A stretch of DNA of 64,000 nucleotides from UBA1240 sp045599185 (lineage in GTDB: Bacteria; Spirochaetota; Spirochaetia; Treponematales; Treponemataceae): positions 147,214-211,213 of the forward strand of contig JAZRVO010000015.1 in NCBI GenBank assembly GCA_045599185.1, in the 5' to 3' direction. Shown piece by piece: positions 42,551 to 51,872 of this stretch. Positions within the stretch are counted from its first letter, which is position 1. The number at the start of each line of letters is the position of its first letter. The notes beneath the pieces are model-generated. The model was not told the origin of the DNA and did not search any database. It saw only the letters and a program-made list of their open reading frames with translations. The position numbers were made by a program, and so were the translations under genes.

Positions 42551-43878
42551 ATATGGAAAAACAGCAGAAACTGCCGCTTTCTTCTTTAAAATGGATTTTT
42601 TACGTTTCACGGCGTTTTTCGCAGGTTGACCGCAAGGGGCGTAGCCGCGTAACTTCAATTCTGGCAAGTTTGGGCATTGCTTTTGGCGTAATGGCACTTA
42701 TTGTCATCGTTTCGGTTATGAACGGTTTTCAGCTTGGCTACATTGACAGCATTCTGGAAATAAGTTCCTACCACATAAGGATGACGGCAAAAAATGGTGC
42801 TGTTGCCAACCCGAAAGAAATTGAAAAAATTGAACAGTTTGCCCAAAACAACAGTGACATTTTAAGCATTACGCCTTTTTACGAAGGTCAGTCGCTGGTG
42901 GCAAGCAGCAGGGGCAAGCAGCAGGGTGCGCTTGTAAGGGCTGTGCCTGCAACCATAATGCAGCAGGACAAGGGTTTTGCAAAGGAAATGGAAGTGCTTG
43001 CCGGTGAATTTGACCTTAGCCAGCCGGATTACGCGGTTCTTGGCGTGGATTTGGCATACAACCTTGGCGTGCATGTTGGCGACGATATAAATTTTCTGGC
43101 ACTTTCTGGCGGCAGCGATGTTGAACTTTTAAGCGACAGCCGCCAGTTTGTAGTAACCGGCATTTTTTCCTGTTCCTACGCGGACATAAACGCAGCATTT
43201 GTTTTTGTTGGCAGCGAAAAACAAGAACAGCTTTTTGGTGCAAATGCAGTGCCGGTTTACGGCATAAAGCTGAAAAATGCAGATTCCGGCCAGCGTTACT
43301 GCGCAATATTAAAAAACAAATTCACGGCCTTTGATTTTGAATCATGGGCAAACTACAACCGTTCGTTTTTTGGCGTGCTGAAAGTTGAAAAAAACATGCT
43401 GATGCTTTTGGTACTGATGATTTTTGTTGTGGTTGGCGTAAACATTTACAACGGTTTGCGCCGCATGGTTTTTAGCCGCAAGGAAGAAATTTGTGTTCTG
43501 GCGGCGGTTGGGGCAAGAACACAAGAAATAAGGCTGCTTTTTATAATGCAGGGCTTTTTGTGCGGCGTTTTGGGCGCATTGCCGGGTGCTGCAATGGCAA
43601 TAATTATTTGTCATAACATGAATTTTGTATTTACCTTAATTGGAAAAGTTTCTTACTTTTTTCAGTATGCGTTTACGCTTATTACAGCGCCGTCAAGTGC
43701 AAAATATCTGGTGCAAAATTCGCTTTATTCGGTTTTTGCTTCAATACCGCCGCGCATTGTTTTTAGCGAAGTTTTTACAATTACGCTTTTCGGCATACTT
43801 TCGGCTGTTTTTGCGTCATGGGCGGCAAGCCGTGGCGTTTTGCGTTATTCTCTGGCCGACGTTTTGCACGACGACTGA
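42544..43878 (+). CDS. LolC/E-family ABC permease
   Basis: 444 residues. A first transmembrane helix (about 40-60) is followed by a large periplasmic domain (about 65-275), then three C-terminal helices. WIFYVSRRFSQVDRKGRSRVTSILASLGIAFGVMALIVIVSVMNGFQ is the typical LolC/LolE start, and the GARTQEIRLLFIMQGFLCGVLGALPGA segment is typical of the MacB/LolC permease family. It should work with the LolD-like ATPase and the second permease to extract lipoproteins from the inner membrane. The start may be ATG 42544 or 42553. Confidence 0.86.
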   Translation: MVNMEKQQKLPLSSLKWIFYVSRRFSQVDRKGRSRVTSILASLGIAFGVMALIVIVSVMNGFQLGYIDSILEISSYHIRMTAKNGAVANPKEIEKIEQFAQNNSDILSITPFYEGQSLVASSRGKQQGALVRAVPATIMQQDKGFAKEMEVLAGEFDLSQPDYAVLGVDLAYNLGVHVGDDINFLALSGGSDVELLSDSRQFVVTGIFSCSYADINAAFVFVGSEKQEQLFGANAVPVYGIKLKNADSGQRYCAILKNKFTAFDFESWANYNRSFFGVLKVEKNMLMLLVLMIFVVVGVNIYNGLRRMVFSRKEEICVLAAVGARTQEIRLLFIMQGFLCGVLGALPGAAMAIIICHNMNFVFTLIGKVSYFFQYAFTLITAPSSAKYLVQNSLYSVFASIPPRIVFSEVFTITLFGILSAVFASWAASRGVLRYSLADVLHDD

Positions 43879-43997
43879 CGGTGTGTGACGCGAAGCGTTC
43901 GCTTTGGGGCAGTTTTGAACGTTTTGCAGGTTTTTAAACTGCCTTTTTATATTGAAAAAACGGCAACCGCAGGCGCGGCCAAAAAGGTGTTTATTAT

Positions 43998-44756
43998 ATG
44001 GAAGATTTTAACAGTTTTACAAAAACCAATTCCGGCATTTTTACCGGTTCTGATGAAACATTTACAGACCGGATAGAAGAACTGCCGGTTGTTCAGATTA
44101 ACGGCCTTTGCAAAACTTACAGCACCGGCAGCGAAACGCTTACAATTTTAAACGATTTGGACTTAACGCTTTTTGCCGGGACAAAAGCCGTAATTTGCGG
44201 CGAAAGCGGCTGCGGCAAAAGCACCCTGCTTAACATCATCGGTTCACTTGATACGCCAACCGGCGGATACATTAACTGCTGCGGCTATCAAATTGACAAA
44301 CTGAACGAAGACCAGCTTGCCCGGTACAGAAGCAATGATTTGGGCTTGATTTTTCAGTTTCATTACCTTTTAAAGGATTTTTCGGCTTTGGAAAACGTAT
44401 TTATGCCTGCTTACATTGCCGGAATGAACAAAAAAGAAGCTAAAAACCGGGCAAAGCAGCTTTTGTGCGACGTTGGGCTTGAAAAACGCATGAACCATCT
44501 GCCGTCTCAGTTAAGCGGCGGCGAACGCCAGCGTGTGGCAGTTGCCCGCGCCCTTATAAACGACCCGAAACTTATTCTGGCAGACGAAGCAACCGGCAAC
44601 CTTGACCCGGCAAATGCGGTTATGGTTGGCGAAATGTTCTTTAACCTTGTTGAACGTTACAAAAAAACCCTTGTTCTCGTAACCCACGACATGAACCTGG
44701 CAAAAGCCGGTGACGTAATTTACAAACTTACCGGGGGTAAATTACAAAGTTTATGA
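43998..44756 (+). CDS. lolD: LolD-like ABC transporter ATP-binding protein
   Basis: 252 residues. Walker A CGESGCGKSTLLN near 73-83, Q-loop FQFHYLLKDFSALENV, signature LSGGERQRVAVARALI, Walker B LILADEATGNLD and switch THDMNLAK. The FQFHYLL motif and order permease-ATPase-permease are typical of LolCDE. Its N-terminal extension (about 28 residues before VVQINGLCKTY) is longer than usual and Ser/Thr/Asn rich. No Shine-Dalgarno is obvious at the ATG. Its stop overlaps the following permease start by 4 bp (ATGA). Confidence 0.92.
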   Translation: MEDFNSFTKTNSGIFTGSDETFTDRIEELPVVQINGLCKTYSTGSETLTILNDLDLTLFAGTKAVICGESGCGKSTLLNIIGSLDTPTGGYINCCGYQIDKLNEDQLARYRSNDLGLIFQFHYLLKDFSALENVFMPAYIAGMNKKEAKNRAKQLLCDVGLEKRMNHLPSQLSGGERQRVAVARALINDPKLILADEATGNLDPANAVMVGEMFFNLVERYKKTLVLVTHDMNLAKAGDVIYKLTGGKLQSL

Positions 44757-46156
44757 CTTTCAAATCTTCGCTTTTTTTGGCTTTCCGCTGGCTTTTTCCT
44801 TTTTCAAAAGACAGAAATGATAAAAATTCGCCCAACCAGGCCCGGAAAAGTGTTTTTGCGGCAATTTTTTGCGTTGCCTTAAGCCTTATTCCCCTTGTTG
44901 TTGTTCTGGTTGTTGCCAACGGGCTTATTGGCGGCATGACCGGCAAAATTATTGAACTTTCAAGTTTTCACATTCAAACCGTGCAGCACAAAGCCGCCGC
45001 AGACTATCTGGCAAATATTGAAAGCTTGAAAAAATTAAAGGAAAATGTTGAAAAAATTGACGGCATTACAGGCTGCTATATAGAAAGAAGCGGCGTTGCC
45101 CTTGCTGCCGGCAAAAAAGAACGCGGCGGCGTAACGGTTCGCGGCGTAGAAAATGCTTTTCTGCGTGATAATTTTAAAAACGCGCCTTCTTTAAGCGCAG
45201 GCGAAAAGAAAAAAATGCTTGCAAATCAGGCTAACCCGCTTTTTCTGGTAGAAGAAGGCGAGGCAGTTTTTACCGGAGAAAATCAGGCAATTGTTGGCAG
45301 TGTGCTGGCGCAGAAAATTGGTATAAATGTTGGCGACACTTTGCGCCTTATAACAATAAAAACTTTGCCAACCGGTGCAACCGTGCCAAAAATTGCAAGC
45401 TTTACGGTTTGCGGCATTGCAAGCTGCGGCTATCAGGAACTGGACGCACTTTGGGTTTTCGTTCCGCTGGAAAAGGGCTTTGAATTTTTGTCATCCAACG
45501 TATCGCGGATTGTTCTGGGCGTAAAAACCGCCGACGCTTTTTCTGCGGATTTGTACCGCATTGCAGATGACATTCAGCGTGTTTGCGGCAAAAATTACGG
45601 CGCATACACGTGGCAGGAACTTGATTACGCCCGTTTTGCCAATTTCAGAACTTCAAAACTGATGCTGATGCTTGTTATGTGCCTTATTGTGCTTGTTGCC
45701 TGCGTAAACATTTCTTCGGCACTGGTTATGCTTGGCATAGAAAGGCGCAGGGAAATTGCAATTCTTAAAAGCCTTGGCGCAAGTCCAAAAGGCATAAAGC
45801 GCGCCTTTGTTCTTACGGGGCTGTTCTGTGGTGCCGGTGGCGTTATTTTCGGGCTGCCGCTTGGCGTGTTCTGTGCGCTTTTTACCAATCAAATAATCAG
45901 CGCAATTGAAAAACTTGTTAACGCTTGGGGCTATTTGGTGTATATTATCAAAAGCTTTTTTGATTCAAGCCTGATTTTTGTGCCGGTTCATCTTCTGGAT
46001 CCGGCTTATTATCTTGAAACCATTCCAATCAGTTTTAACGTAAGGGAACTTTTTGGCATCGGTTTACTGACAATTCTGCTTTCTGTGCTGGTTTCGCTTT
46101 TGCCTGCTTCTAAAGCCGCAAGGGAAAAACCTTTAGACACACTGCGGAAATTGTAA
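44753..46156 (+). CDS. LolC/E-family ABC permease (second)
   Basis: 467 residues. The first transmembrane helix (about 36-58) is in FAAIFCVALSLIPLVVVLVVANGLI, with a large periplasmic domain to about 290. Three C-terminal helices follow, with GIERRREIAILKSLGASPKGIKRAFVLTGLFCGAGGVIFGLPLGV, the FtsX-like domain signature. It partners the LolD-like ATPase and the 42544 permease. Confidence 0.88.
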   Translation: MTFKSSLFLAFRWLFPFSKDRNDKNSPNQARKSVFAAIFCVALSLIPLVVVLVVANGLIGGMTGKIIELSSFHIQTVQHKAAADYLANIESLKKLKENVEKIDGITGCYIERSGVALAAGKKERGGVTVRGVENAFLRDNFKNAPSLSAGEKKKMLANQANPLFLVEEGEAVFTGENQAIVGSVLAQKIGINVGDTLRLITIKTLPTGATVPKIASFTVCGIASCGYQELDALWVFVPLEKGFEFLSSNVSRIVLGVKTADAFSADLYRIADDIQRVCGKNYGAYTWQELDYARFANFRTSKLMLMLVMCLIVLVACVNISSALVMLGIERRREIAILKSLGASPKGIKRAFVLTGLFCGAGGVIFGLPLGVFCALFTNQIISAIEKLVNAWGYLVYIIKSFFDSSLIFVPVHLLDPAYYLETIPISFNVRELFGIGLLTILLSVLVSLLPASKAAREKPLDTLRKL

Positions 46157-46203
46157 TCGGCATTTTATATTTCAGTTTTTGAAATTGCCGGATGGGAAAA
46201 ACT

Positions 46204-46710
46204 ATGAAATGTGACATTTGCGGAATAAATGATGCGGTGCTTTTTGTTCAGCAGGTAAGTGCAAACAAAACGGTGGAACTGCATTTGTGCTTTGATTGTG
46301 CCCGTAAGCGCGGGCTTCACATGCCGGGCAAAAATGCAGGCGATACTTTAAGCAATCTTATAAGCAGCCTTATGCAGGAAGGTCTGAACCAGAGCCAGAA
46401 TGCGGCGTGCCCGGTTTGCGGCAGAACTTTGAACGACTTGAAAAAACAGAAGTTCGCCGGCTGTCCTGAATGCTATACGGTTTTTAAAAGCGAAATTTTT
46501 TCAATTTTGAAAGGCGAAGGCATGGAAGGCACTTACCACGGAATGCTGCCGAAACAGCTTGCCAATTTTCATTCCGTGCTTAATGACAGAATGATTTTGC
46601 AGGCTAAACTTGCTGACGCTGTTGCCGTTGAAGATTACGAAAAGGCCGCCTTGTACCGCGACAGGCTGAAGGCACTGGAAACCCGTTCTGTTAATTACGG
46701 AGATGAATGA
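46204..46710 (+). CDS. mcsA: McsA-like zinc protein (activator of protein arginine kinase)
   Basis: 168 residues. Four CxxC pairs (CDIC, CFDC, CPVC, CPEC) form the two zinc sites of McsA, and the C-terminus is a UVR-like motif (QAKLADAVAVEDYEKAALYRDRLKALE). In Firmicutes McsA activates the McsB arginine kinase and supplies ClpC with substrates. I chose ATG 46204 (family-like MKCDICG start) over 46192. The ATG of mcsB lies just past its stop. Confidence 0.9.
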   Translation: MKCDICGINDAVLFVQQVSANKTVELHLCFDCARKRGLHMPGKNAGDTLSNLISSLMQEGLNQSQNAACPVCGRTLNDLKKQKFAGCPECYTVFKSEIFSILKGEGMEGTYHGMLPKQLANFHSVLNDRMILQAKLADAVAVEDYEKAALYRDRLKALETRSVNYGDE

Positions 46711-46711
46711 A

Positions 46712-47803
46712 ATGAGTGAACAGTCTTCCATCGGTCAGGATTCCTGGTATTCGTTTCCGGGTGCAGAATGCGACGTGGTTTTATCAAGCCGCGTGCGCCT
46801 TTCACGCAATCTGGCTGATTTTGTTTTTCCGCAGTTTTTAAAACCCGAAGACGCTGAAAGGGTGCAGAGCCTTGTTTTTGATTCTTTTTCCCACCTTGGA
46901 AACGGCGAAGATTTTCAGTCCCTGCGCTCGGCAAATCTGGACGCGCTGGGGCAGAAAATACTTTCGGAACGGGGAATGTTTTCATACCAGATGTATGCAC
47001 TGCCATGGACGGGCGGCGTTGTGCGCAGTGACGGGCGTTTTACCTGTTCTGTTAACTACATTGACCATTTGCGGCTGGCAAGTTTTGTGCCTGGTTTTGG
47101 CTGCAGGCAGGCTTTTAACATGGTTAAGGAAATTGATGACCAGCTTCAGAACAAGCTTCAGTTTGCTGCTTCTGCCGAGTTCGGCTATTTGTGCCCGCGC
47201 ATTGCGGATTTGGGCAGCGGCATGAAAATGTCTGCGGTAATTCACCTGCCTTCGCTTTTAATGACCCGGTCTGGTACCAAGCTTCTGCGCGAAATTGCAG
47301 AATCGGGCTATGTTTTTTCTGCTTTTTTAGGTACAAATGCAAGCGAAATACCTTCCGGTGCCTATTATCTGGTAAAAAACCGCAATTCTTTTGCAGGTAC
47401 GGAAGAAGAGCAGATTGAACGGTTTAACGCGGCGATTATGCGCTTAACCGAATACGAGCGTGGTGCAACAATGACGGTTGCAGAAGCCAATTCAACGCGC
47501 ATTAAAGATTCAATTTACCGTACTGTTGCAATTTTGAAATACGGCCGATTGATTAGTAATAGAGAAGGCATTGAAATTGTTTCCAAAATAAAATGGGGTT
47601 TGAATTTAGGGCTGGTTACCGGTGTTGAACACAGCGAGCTGACGGCACTTTTGTATCGCATTCAGAATGCCCATTTGACTTATGTAATTCGTAACGGTAC
47701 TTTTGAATTTGAATACGACATTACAAGTGAAGAAGCCAAAATTGAACGTTTGCGTGCTTTGGTTTTGCAGGAAGCGCTTGCCAATGTTACTTTGGTTTTA
47801 TAG
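46712..47803 (+). CDS. McsB-like protein, probable pseudokinase
   Basis: 363 residues, phosphagen-kinase fold. VVLSSRVRLSRNLADFVFP retains the arginines that bind ATP phosphates. The catalytic parts are altered relative to B. subtilis McsB: the NEEDH loop is NYIDH, the SCPTNVGTG segment reads PRIADLGSG so the active-site Cys is an Arg, and the RGIYGEG loop is replaced by FLGTNAS. A related core (MSAVIHLPSLLMTRSG) remains. It is therefore likely catalytically impaired and may act as a scaffold or substrate adaptor for ClpC. ATG 46712 has GGAGATGAA at a normal distance. Confidence 0.85.
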   Translation: MSEQSSIGQDSWYSFPGAECDVVLSSRVRLSRNLADFVFPQFLKPEDAERVQSLVFDSFSHLGNGEDFQSLRSANLDALGQKILSERGMFSYQMYALPWTGGVVRSDGRFTCSVNYIDHLRLASFVPGFGCRQAFNMVKEIDDQLQNKLQFAASAEFGYLCPRIADLGSGMKMSAVIHLPSLLMTRSGTKLLREIAESGYVFSAFLGTNASEIPSGAYYLVKNRNSFAGTEEEQIERFNAAIMRLTEYERGATMTVAEANSTRIKDSIYRTVAILKYGRLISNREGIEIVSKIKWGLNLGLVTGVEHSELTALLYRIQNAHLTYVIRNGTFEFEYDITSEEAKIERLRALVLQEALANVTLVL

Positions 47804-47828
47804 TTTTTGAAGGTTACAGAGGAATATT

Positions 47829-50603
47829 ATGTTCAAAGGGCTTTCGCCTAGAGCAAAAAAAATAATTACAGTTTTGGCCCAGGAAGAAGGGCACAAATGC
47901 GGCAATGACCAGATTTTACCTGAACACGTTATTATTGCCCTGCTGAAATCCGGCGACGGAATCGGTTACCTTATCTTGCAGCGTCTGGGCGTTAACGTGC
48001 TTTCACTTCAGTTAAGCCTTGAACAGGCTCTGCCGCTGCATTCCAATAATTCAACTTTTGCGGATTTGCCTGCAAGCCGCCGCCTTCAGACACTTATCAA
48101 CATTGCGCAGATTGAAGCCCGTTCTTTAAGTCAGGAATTTGTAGGCACGGAACACCTGCTCCTGGCGGCAATGAGGGAAGAAAGAAGCCCGTGTTCAATT
48201 TTTTTTGAAGCAAACGGTGTCAGCATAGATTCGGCCAGACAAACGGCAAGAAAAATCATTCACGAAGAAGGCATTTTAGGCAGTGCTTACGGTGAAAATT
48301 CCGTAAAGGAAACTGCAAACACGGAAAATGCGGCAAATTCTTCTGCTGCAACAGAAAACACCAAGAATACCGGTGGCGTAAATGCTGGCAGCCGGCCTAG
48401 CGGTGCCGGTAACGCGCAGAATGGTACATCCTGTCATTATGGCTCAGGTTCCAATGTCGACACATTTAATGATATTTTCCCTGATAAAGTTCAGAATGGT
48501 TCAGCCCGTTCTGCGGTTTTTCCGCAAATGTCCGCCGGTTCAAATTCCATAGGCCCAAATGGCGAACGTTTTGCACCTTTCGGCCAGAACCAGAACCGCA
48601 GTACCAGCAGGCGCGAAAGCATTCTTGCCGAATTCAGCAGGGACTTAACCGATAAGGCGCGGCAGAACAAGCTTGACCCGGTTATTGGCCGCGAACGCGA
48701 GATTGATCGGGTTATTCAGGTTCTTTCACGCCGCACCAAGAACAACCCGGTTCTGGTTGGTGAACCTGGCGTTGGTAAAACTGCAATTGTAGAAGGGCTT
48801 GCAATGCGCATTGTAAAAGACCAGGTGCCGCGAAACCTTTGCGGCCGGCGCGTTTTAACCCTCGATTTAGCAGCAGTTATTGCCGGTACAAAATACCGCG
48901 GCGAATTTGAAGAACGCATTAAGCGCATTGTAAAAGAAGTAAGCGAAAACAAAAGCATCATTCTGTTTATTGACGAATTGCATACAATTATTGGTGCTGG
49001 CGGTGCGGAAGGTGCAATGGACGCGGCAAACATGCTTAAACCGGCACTTTCTAGGGGTGAAATTCAGTGTATTGGCGCAACCACAACCAAAGAATACGCC
49101 AAGCATTTTGAAAAAGATGCCGCACTGGAAAGACGTTTTCAGATGGTTAGGATTGATGAACCAAGTGAAAGTGACACAAAGCTTATTCTTGAAGGCTTAA
49201 AAAAACAGTACGAAGAATATCACGGCGTAACTTACGCCGATGACGTAATTGATGCAATTGTAAAATATTCCCACCGCTACATAACGGAACGTTTTTTGCC
49301 GGACAAGGCAATTGACCTTTTGGATGAAGCCGGTGCAATGAAAAAAATTGCTTCTGATGTACGGCCGCCGGAACTTGCCGAGCTTGAAAACAAAATTGAG
49401 CAGATGACCCAGGAAAAGCAGCAGCTGGTTTTCAGTCAGAATTACGAGCGCGCGGCAGAAGTGCGCGATCAAGTGCGGGAAATGAAGCAGCATCTGGAAC
49501 TGATGCGCCGTTACTGGCAGAATTGCGGCAGCAATGCGGCAAATCTTGTTACCGGTGACGATGTTCGCCGCGTGCTTTCGGCCATGACCGGCATTCCGCA
49601 GGAAAATATGGACAGTGCCGAAAGCAGCAAGCTTGCCAGCATGGAAGCAGAACTGCATAAAACCGTTATCGGCCAAAATGAGGCGGTTTCGCTTATTGCT
49701 TCGGCGGTACGCCGGTCCAGGGCAGGGGTTTCTTCTTTTAAGCGGCCTTTGGGAAGTTTTATTTTTCTTGGTCCCACTGGTGTGGGTAAAACCCTGCTGG
49801 CCAAAACCCTGGCAAAATTCCTTTTTGGCACGGAAGAATCGCTTGTTCGCATTGACATGAGCGATTTTATGGAAAAACACAATTCCAGCCGCCTTGTTGG
49901 TGCACCGCCCGGCTATGTAGGTTACGAAGAAGGCGGTGTTTTAACTGAAAAAATCCGCCGCAATCCGTATTCGGTGGTGCTTCTTGATGAAATTGAAAAG
50001 GCTCACCCGGATGTTTTTAACCTTTTGCTGCAAGTGCTGGAAGAAGGCGAGCTTAAAGACAACCTTGGTCACGTGGTGAACTTTAGAAACACCGTAATAA
50101 TCATGACCAGCAATGCCGGGGTTCGCCACATTTCTGCGGAAAACCGCCTTGGTTTTAGCAGCAGCACGGAAAGCATTTTGTCTTATGACGAAATTAAAAA
50201 CAATGCGATGACCGAACTGAAGCGGATTTTAAGCCCTGAACTTTTGAACCGCATTGACGATACGGTTGTTTTTACGCCGTTAAGCAAGGAAGAAGTGGCA
50301 AATATTCTGCAAATTCAGCTTGGCGAACTTTCTGAACGTCTGGCAGAACAGAATTTGACGATTTCGCTGAAGCCTTCTGCACGGGATTATTTGATTGAAA
50401 ACGGTTATGATCCGCAGTTTGGTGCCCGCCCTATGCGCAGGCTTATTCAGAAAGAAATTGAAGACCCGCTTGCACAGAAAATTATTGCTGGCGAGACCAA
50501 AGAAAAGCCCTGCATATTTGCTGAATACAAAAATGACCGCATGACGCTGGTTCTTAAAAAACCGGCAAAAAGCAGAAACGCGCTTTTAACAGAACCTAAA
50601 TAA
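47829..50603 (+). CDS. clpC: AAA+ unfoldase ClpC with long N-domain/AAA1 linker
   Basis: 924 residues. The N-domain (1-150) has two Clp-N repeats (FVGTEHLLLAAMREERSPCSIFFE). A linker of roughly 100 residues (about 155-258) is Asn/Gly/Ser rich and has no counterpart in standard ClpC. AAA1 has Walker A GEPGVGKTAIVEGLA (about 312-320) and Walker B ILFIDELHTIIGAG. A UVR-containing middle domain is at about 520-570 (ENKIEQMTQEKQQLVFSQNYERAAEVRDQ). AAA2 has GPTGVGKTLLAKTLAKFLFG and VVLLDEIEKAHPDVFNLLLQ. ClpC unfolds proteins for ClpP and works with McsA/McsB. There is no ctsR here. Confidence 0.95.
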   Translation: MFKGLSPRAKKIITVLAQEEGHKCGNDQILPEHVIIALLKSGDGIGYLILQRLGVNVLSLQLSLEQALPLHSNNSTFADLPASRRLQTLINIAQIEARSLSQEFVGTEHLLLAAMREERSPCSIFFEANGVSIDSARQTARKIIHEEGILGSAYGENSVKETANTENAANSSAATENTKNTGGVNAGSRPSGAGNAQNGTSCHYGSGSNVDTFNDIFPDKVQNGSARSAVFPQMSAGSNSIGPNGERFAPFGQNQNRSTSRRESILAEFSRDLTDKARQNKLDPVIGREREIDRVIQVLSRRTKNNPVLVGEPGVGKTAIVEGLAMRIVKDQVPRNLCGRRVLTLDLAAVIAGTKYRGEFEERIKRIVKEVSENKSIILFIDELHTIIGAGGAEGAMDAANMLKPALSRGEIQCIGATTTKEYAKHFEKDAALERRFQMVRIDEPSESDTKLILEGLKKQYEEYHGVTYADDVIDAIVKYSHRYITERFLPDKAIDLLDEAGAMKKIASDVRPPELAELENKIEQMTQEKQQLVFSQNYERAAEVRDQVREMKQHLELMRRYWQNCGSNAANLVTGDDVRRVLSAMTGIPQENMDSAESSKLASMEAELHKTVIGQNEAVSLIASAVRRSRAGVSSFKRPLGSFIFLGPTGVGKTLLAKTLAKFLFGTEESLVRIDMSDFMEKHNSSRLVGAPPGYVGYEEGGVLTEKIRRNPYSVVLLDEIEKAHPDVFNLLLQVLEEGELKDNLGHVVNFRNTVIIMTSNAGVRHISAENRLGFSSSTESILSYDEIKNNAMTELKRILSPELLNRIDDTVVFTPLSKEEVANILQIQLGELSERLAEQNLTISLKPSARDYLIENGYDPQFGARPMRRLIQKEIEDPLAQKIIAGETKEKPCIFAEYKNDRMTLVLKKPAKSRNALLTEPK

Positions 50604-50607
50604 AGAT

Positions 50608-50641
50608 AAAAAAACTGACGGCCGAAAACCGCCAGTTTTTT
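50608..50641 (+). terminator. clpC terminator
   Basis: AAAAACTGACGG and CCGCCAGTTTTTT form a stem with one mismatch. Confidence 0.85.
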
Positions 50642-50767
50642 ATTTATGGGTTACTTCAATTTATAAACACGGCAAAGGCATAAAAAATTAATCATCAGAG
50701 TGTCTTGTTTCGTTGTATTTTTCCTGCATCCGGCATTTGGGCGCAAAAGGTGCAATGTCCGGCACTT

Positions 50768-50795
50768 TTGAAAAACCAGCGTTTTGTGTTATAAT
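50768..50795 (+). promoter_or_regulatory. Promoter of the substrate-binding protein gene
   Basis: TTGAAA (50768-50773)-16 bp-TATAAT (50790-50795); the ATG is at 50805, 9 nt after the -10 box, so the leader would be 2-3 nt at most. Confidence 0.66.
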
Positions 50796-50804
50796 TCGCC
50801 TGCT

Positions 50805-51872
50805 ATGAAAAATTTTACGACTTTCACTACGACCTTCAATTTTAAAAAAATTTGCAATTTTGCTTTTTGCTTGCTGCTTTGTATGTTTGCTGCTGTTTCA
50901 GTTTTTGCAAGCGCGCAAAAAGAAGATTTTCAGGCTTTGCCCGGTGCCGTGCCGCCGCAAATTAACTTTGGCGTTTTAAACGGCCCAAGCGGCATGTGTT
51001 TTGCCCAAATGTTTGACTACGTTCCGTTTATAAATGACGTGCCCGTAAATTACGAAGTTTGCGCCAGCCCGGACGTAATTTTGCCGAAGCTGCTTAAAAA
51101 CGAAATAGATATTGGTATTTTGCCGCCGAATGTTGCTGCAAAAGTGTTCAACGCCAGCAACGGTTCAATTATTTGTGCAGGAGTCAGCGGTTTTGGCATG
51201 CTGAACATTGTTACGACCAACCCGAACGTTAAAAATTTTCAGCAGCTTAAAGGAAAAACTTTGCACGTGGCAGGACAGGGCGCTACGCCGGAATACTTGC
51301 TGCGCTATCTGCTTGTACAAAACGGCATCAGCGAAGACGAAATTGAACTTGATTTTTCAATTCCTGCAAATGAACTTGCAGCGGCTCTTTTAAGCGGCAA
51401 AATTGAAAATGCCCTTATGCCTGAACCTTTTAAAACCGTTGCCTTGGCAAATGCAAAGCAGAATTCTAAAAATCTTTACGTTGCGGTTAATTTTCAGGAA
51501 GAATGGCAGAAAATACAGGCAAAAAAAGTGCAGAACGATTTAACCCTGCTTAATTATCCAATGACGGTTATTGTTGCTAGCAAAAACTTTGCGCAAAACT
51601 ACCCGGAATACGTAAATGCGTTTTTAACCCATGCACAGAACGCAATTGCTTTTAGTGTTGCCAACCCGGACATTGCCGGACAAATGGTAGAAAAAAATAC
51701 TTTGGGCTTAAAGGCCGCAATTGCTGCAAAGGCAATTCCAAATTGTGCTTTCGGCTTTGTTTCTGCCCGGGACGCAAAACCGCAGATTGAACAGCTTTTG
51801 TCAATATTCTTGCAGTTTGCACCAAATTCCATTGGCGGTGCATTACCGGCCGACGATTTTTACTTTAAATAA
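50805..51872 (+). CDS. ABC transporter substrate-binding protein (NMT1/TauA/ThiY-like)
   Basis: 355 residues from ATG 50805 (an upstream TTG at 50784 lies in the promoter). A signal peptide ends near ASAQK. The body has the NMT1/SsuA-type pattern PQINFGVLNGPSGMCFAQM, LLKNEIDIGILPPNVAAKVFN, VGFGM-like SGFGMLNIVTTNP and KGKTLHVAGQGATPEYLLRYLL. Such proteins bind sulfonates, pyrimidine precursors or nitrate-type ligands. The ligand cannot be named. Its stop overlaps the ATG of the fused transporter gene (TAATG). Confidence 0.88.
   Translation: MKNFTTFTTTFNFKKICNFAFCLLLCMFAAVSVFASAQKEDFQALPGAVPPQINFGVLNGPSGMCFAQMFDYVPFINDVPVNYEVCASPDVILPKLLKNEIDIGILPPNVAAKVFNASNGSIICAGVSGFGMLNIVTTNPNVKNFQQLKGKTLHVAGQGATPEYLLRYLLVQNGISEDEIELDFSIPANELAAALLSGKIENALMPEPFKTVALANAKQNSKNLYVAVNFQEEWQKIQAKKVQNDLTLLNYPMTVIVASKNFAQNYPEYVNAFLTHAQNAIAFSVANPDIAGQMVEKNTLGLKAAIAAKAIPNCAFGFVSARDAKPQIEQLLSIFLQFAPNSIGGALPADDFYFK

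Noticed and set aside
49197..49880. Long minus-strand ORF opposite clpC
   Set aside because: It is antisense to a highly conserved AAA+ region and has no recognisable domain; codon bias explains the open frame.
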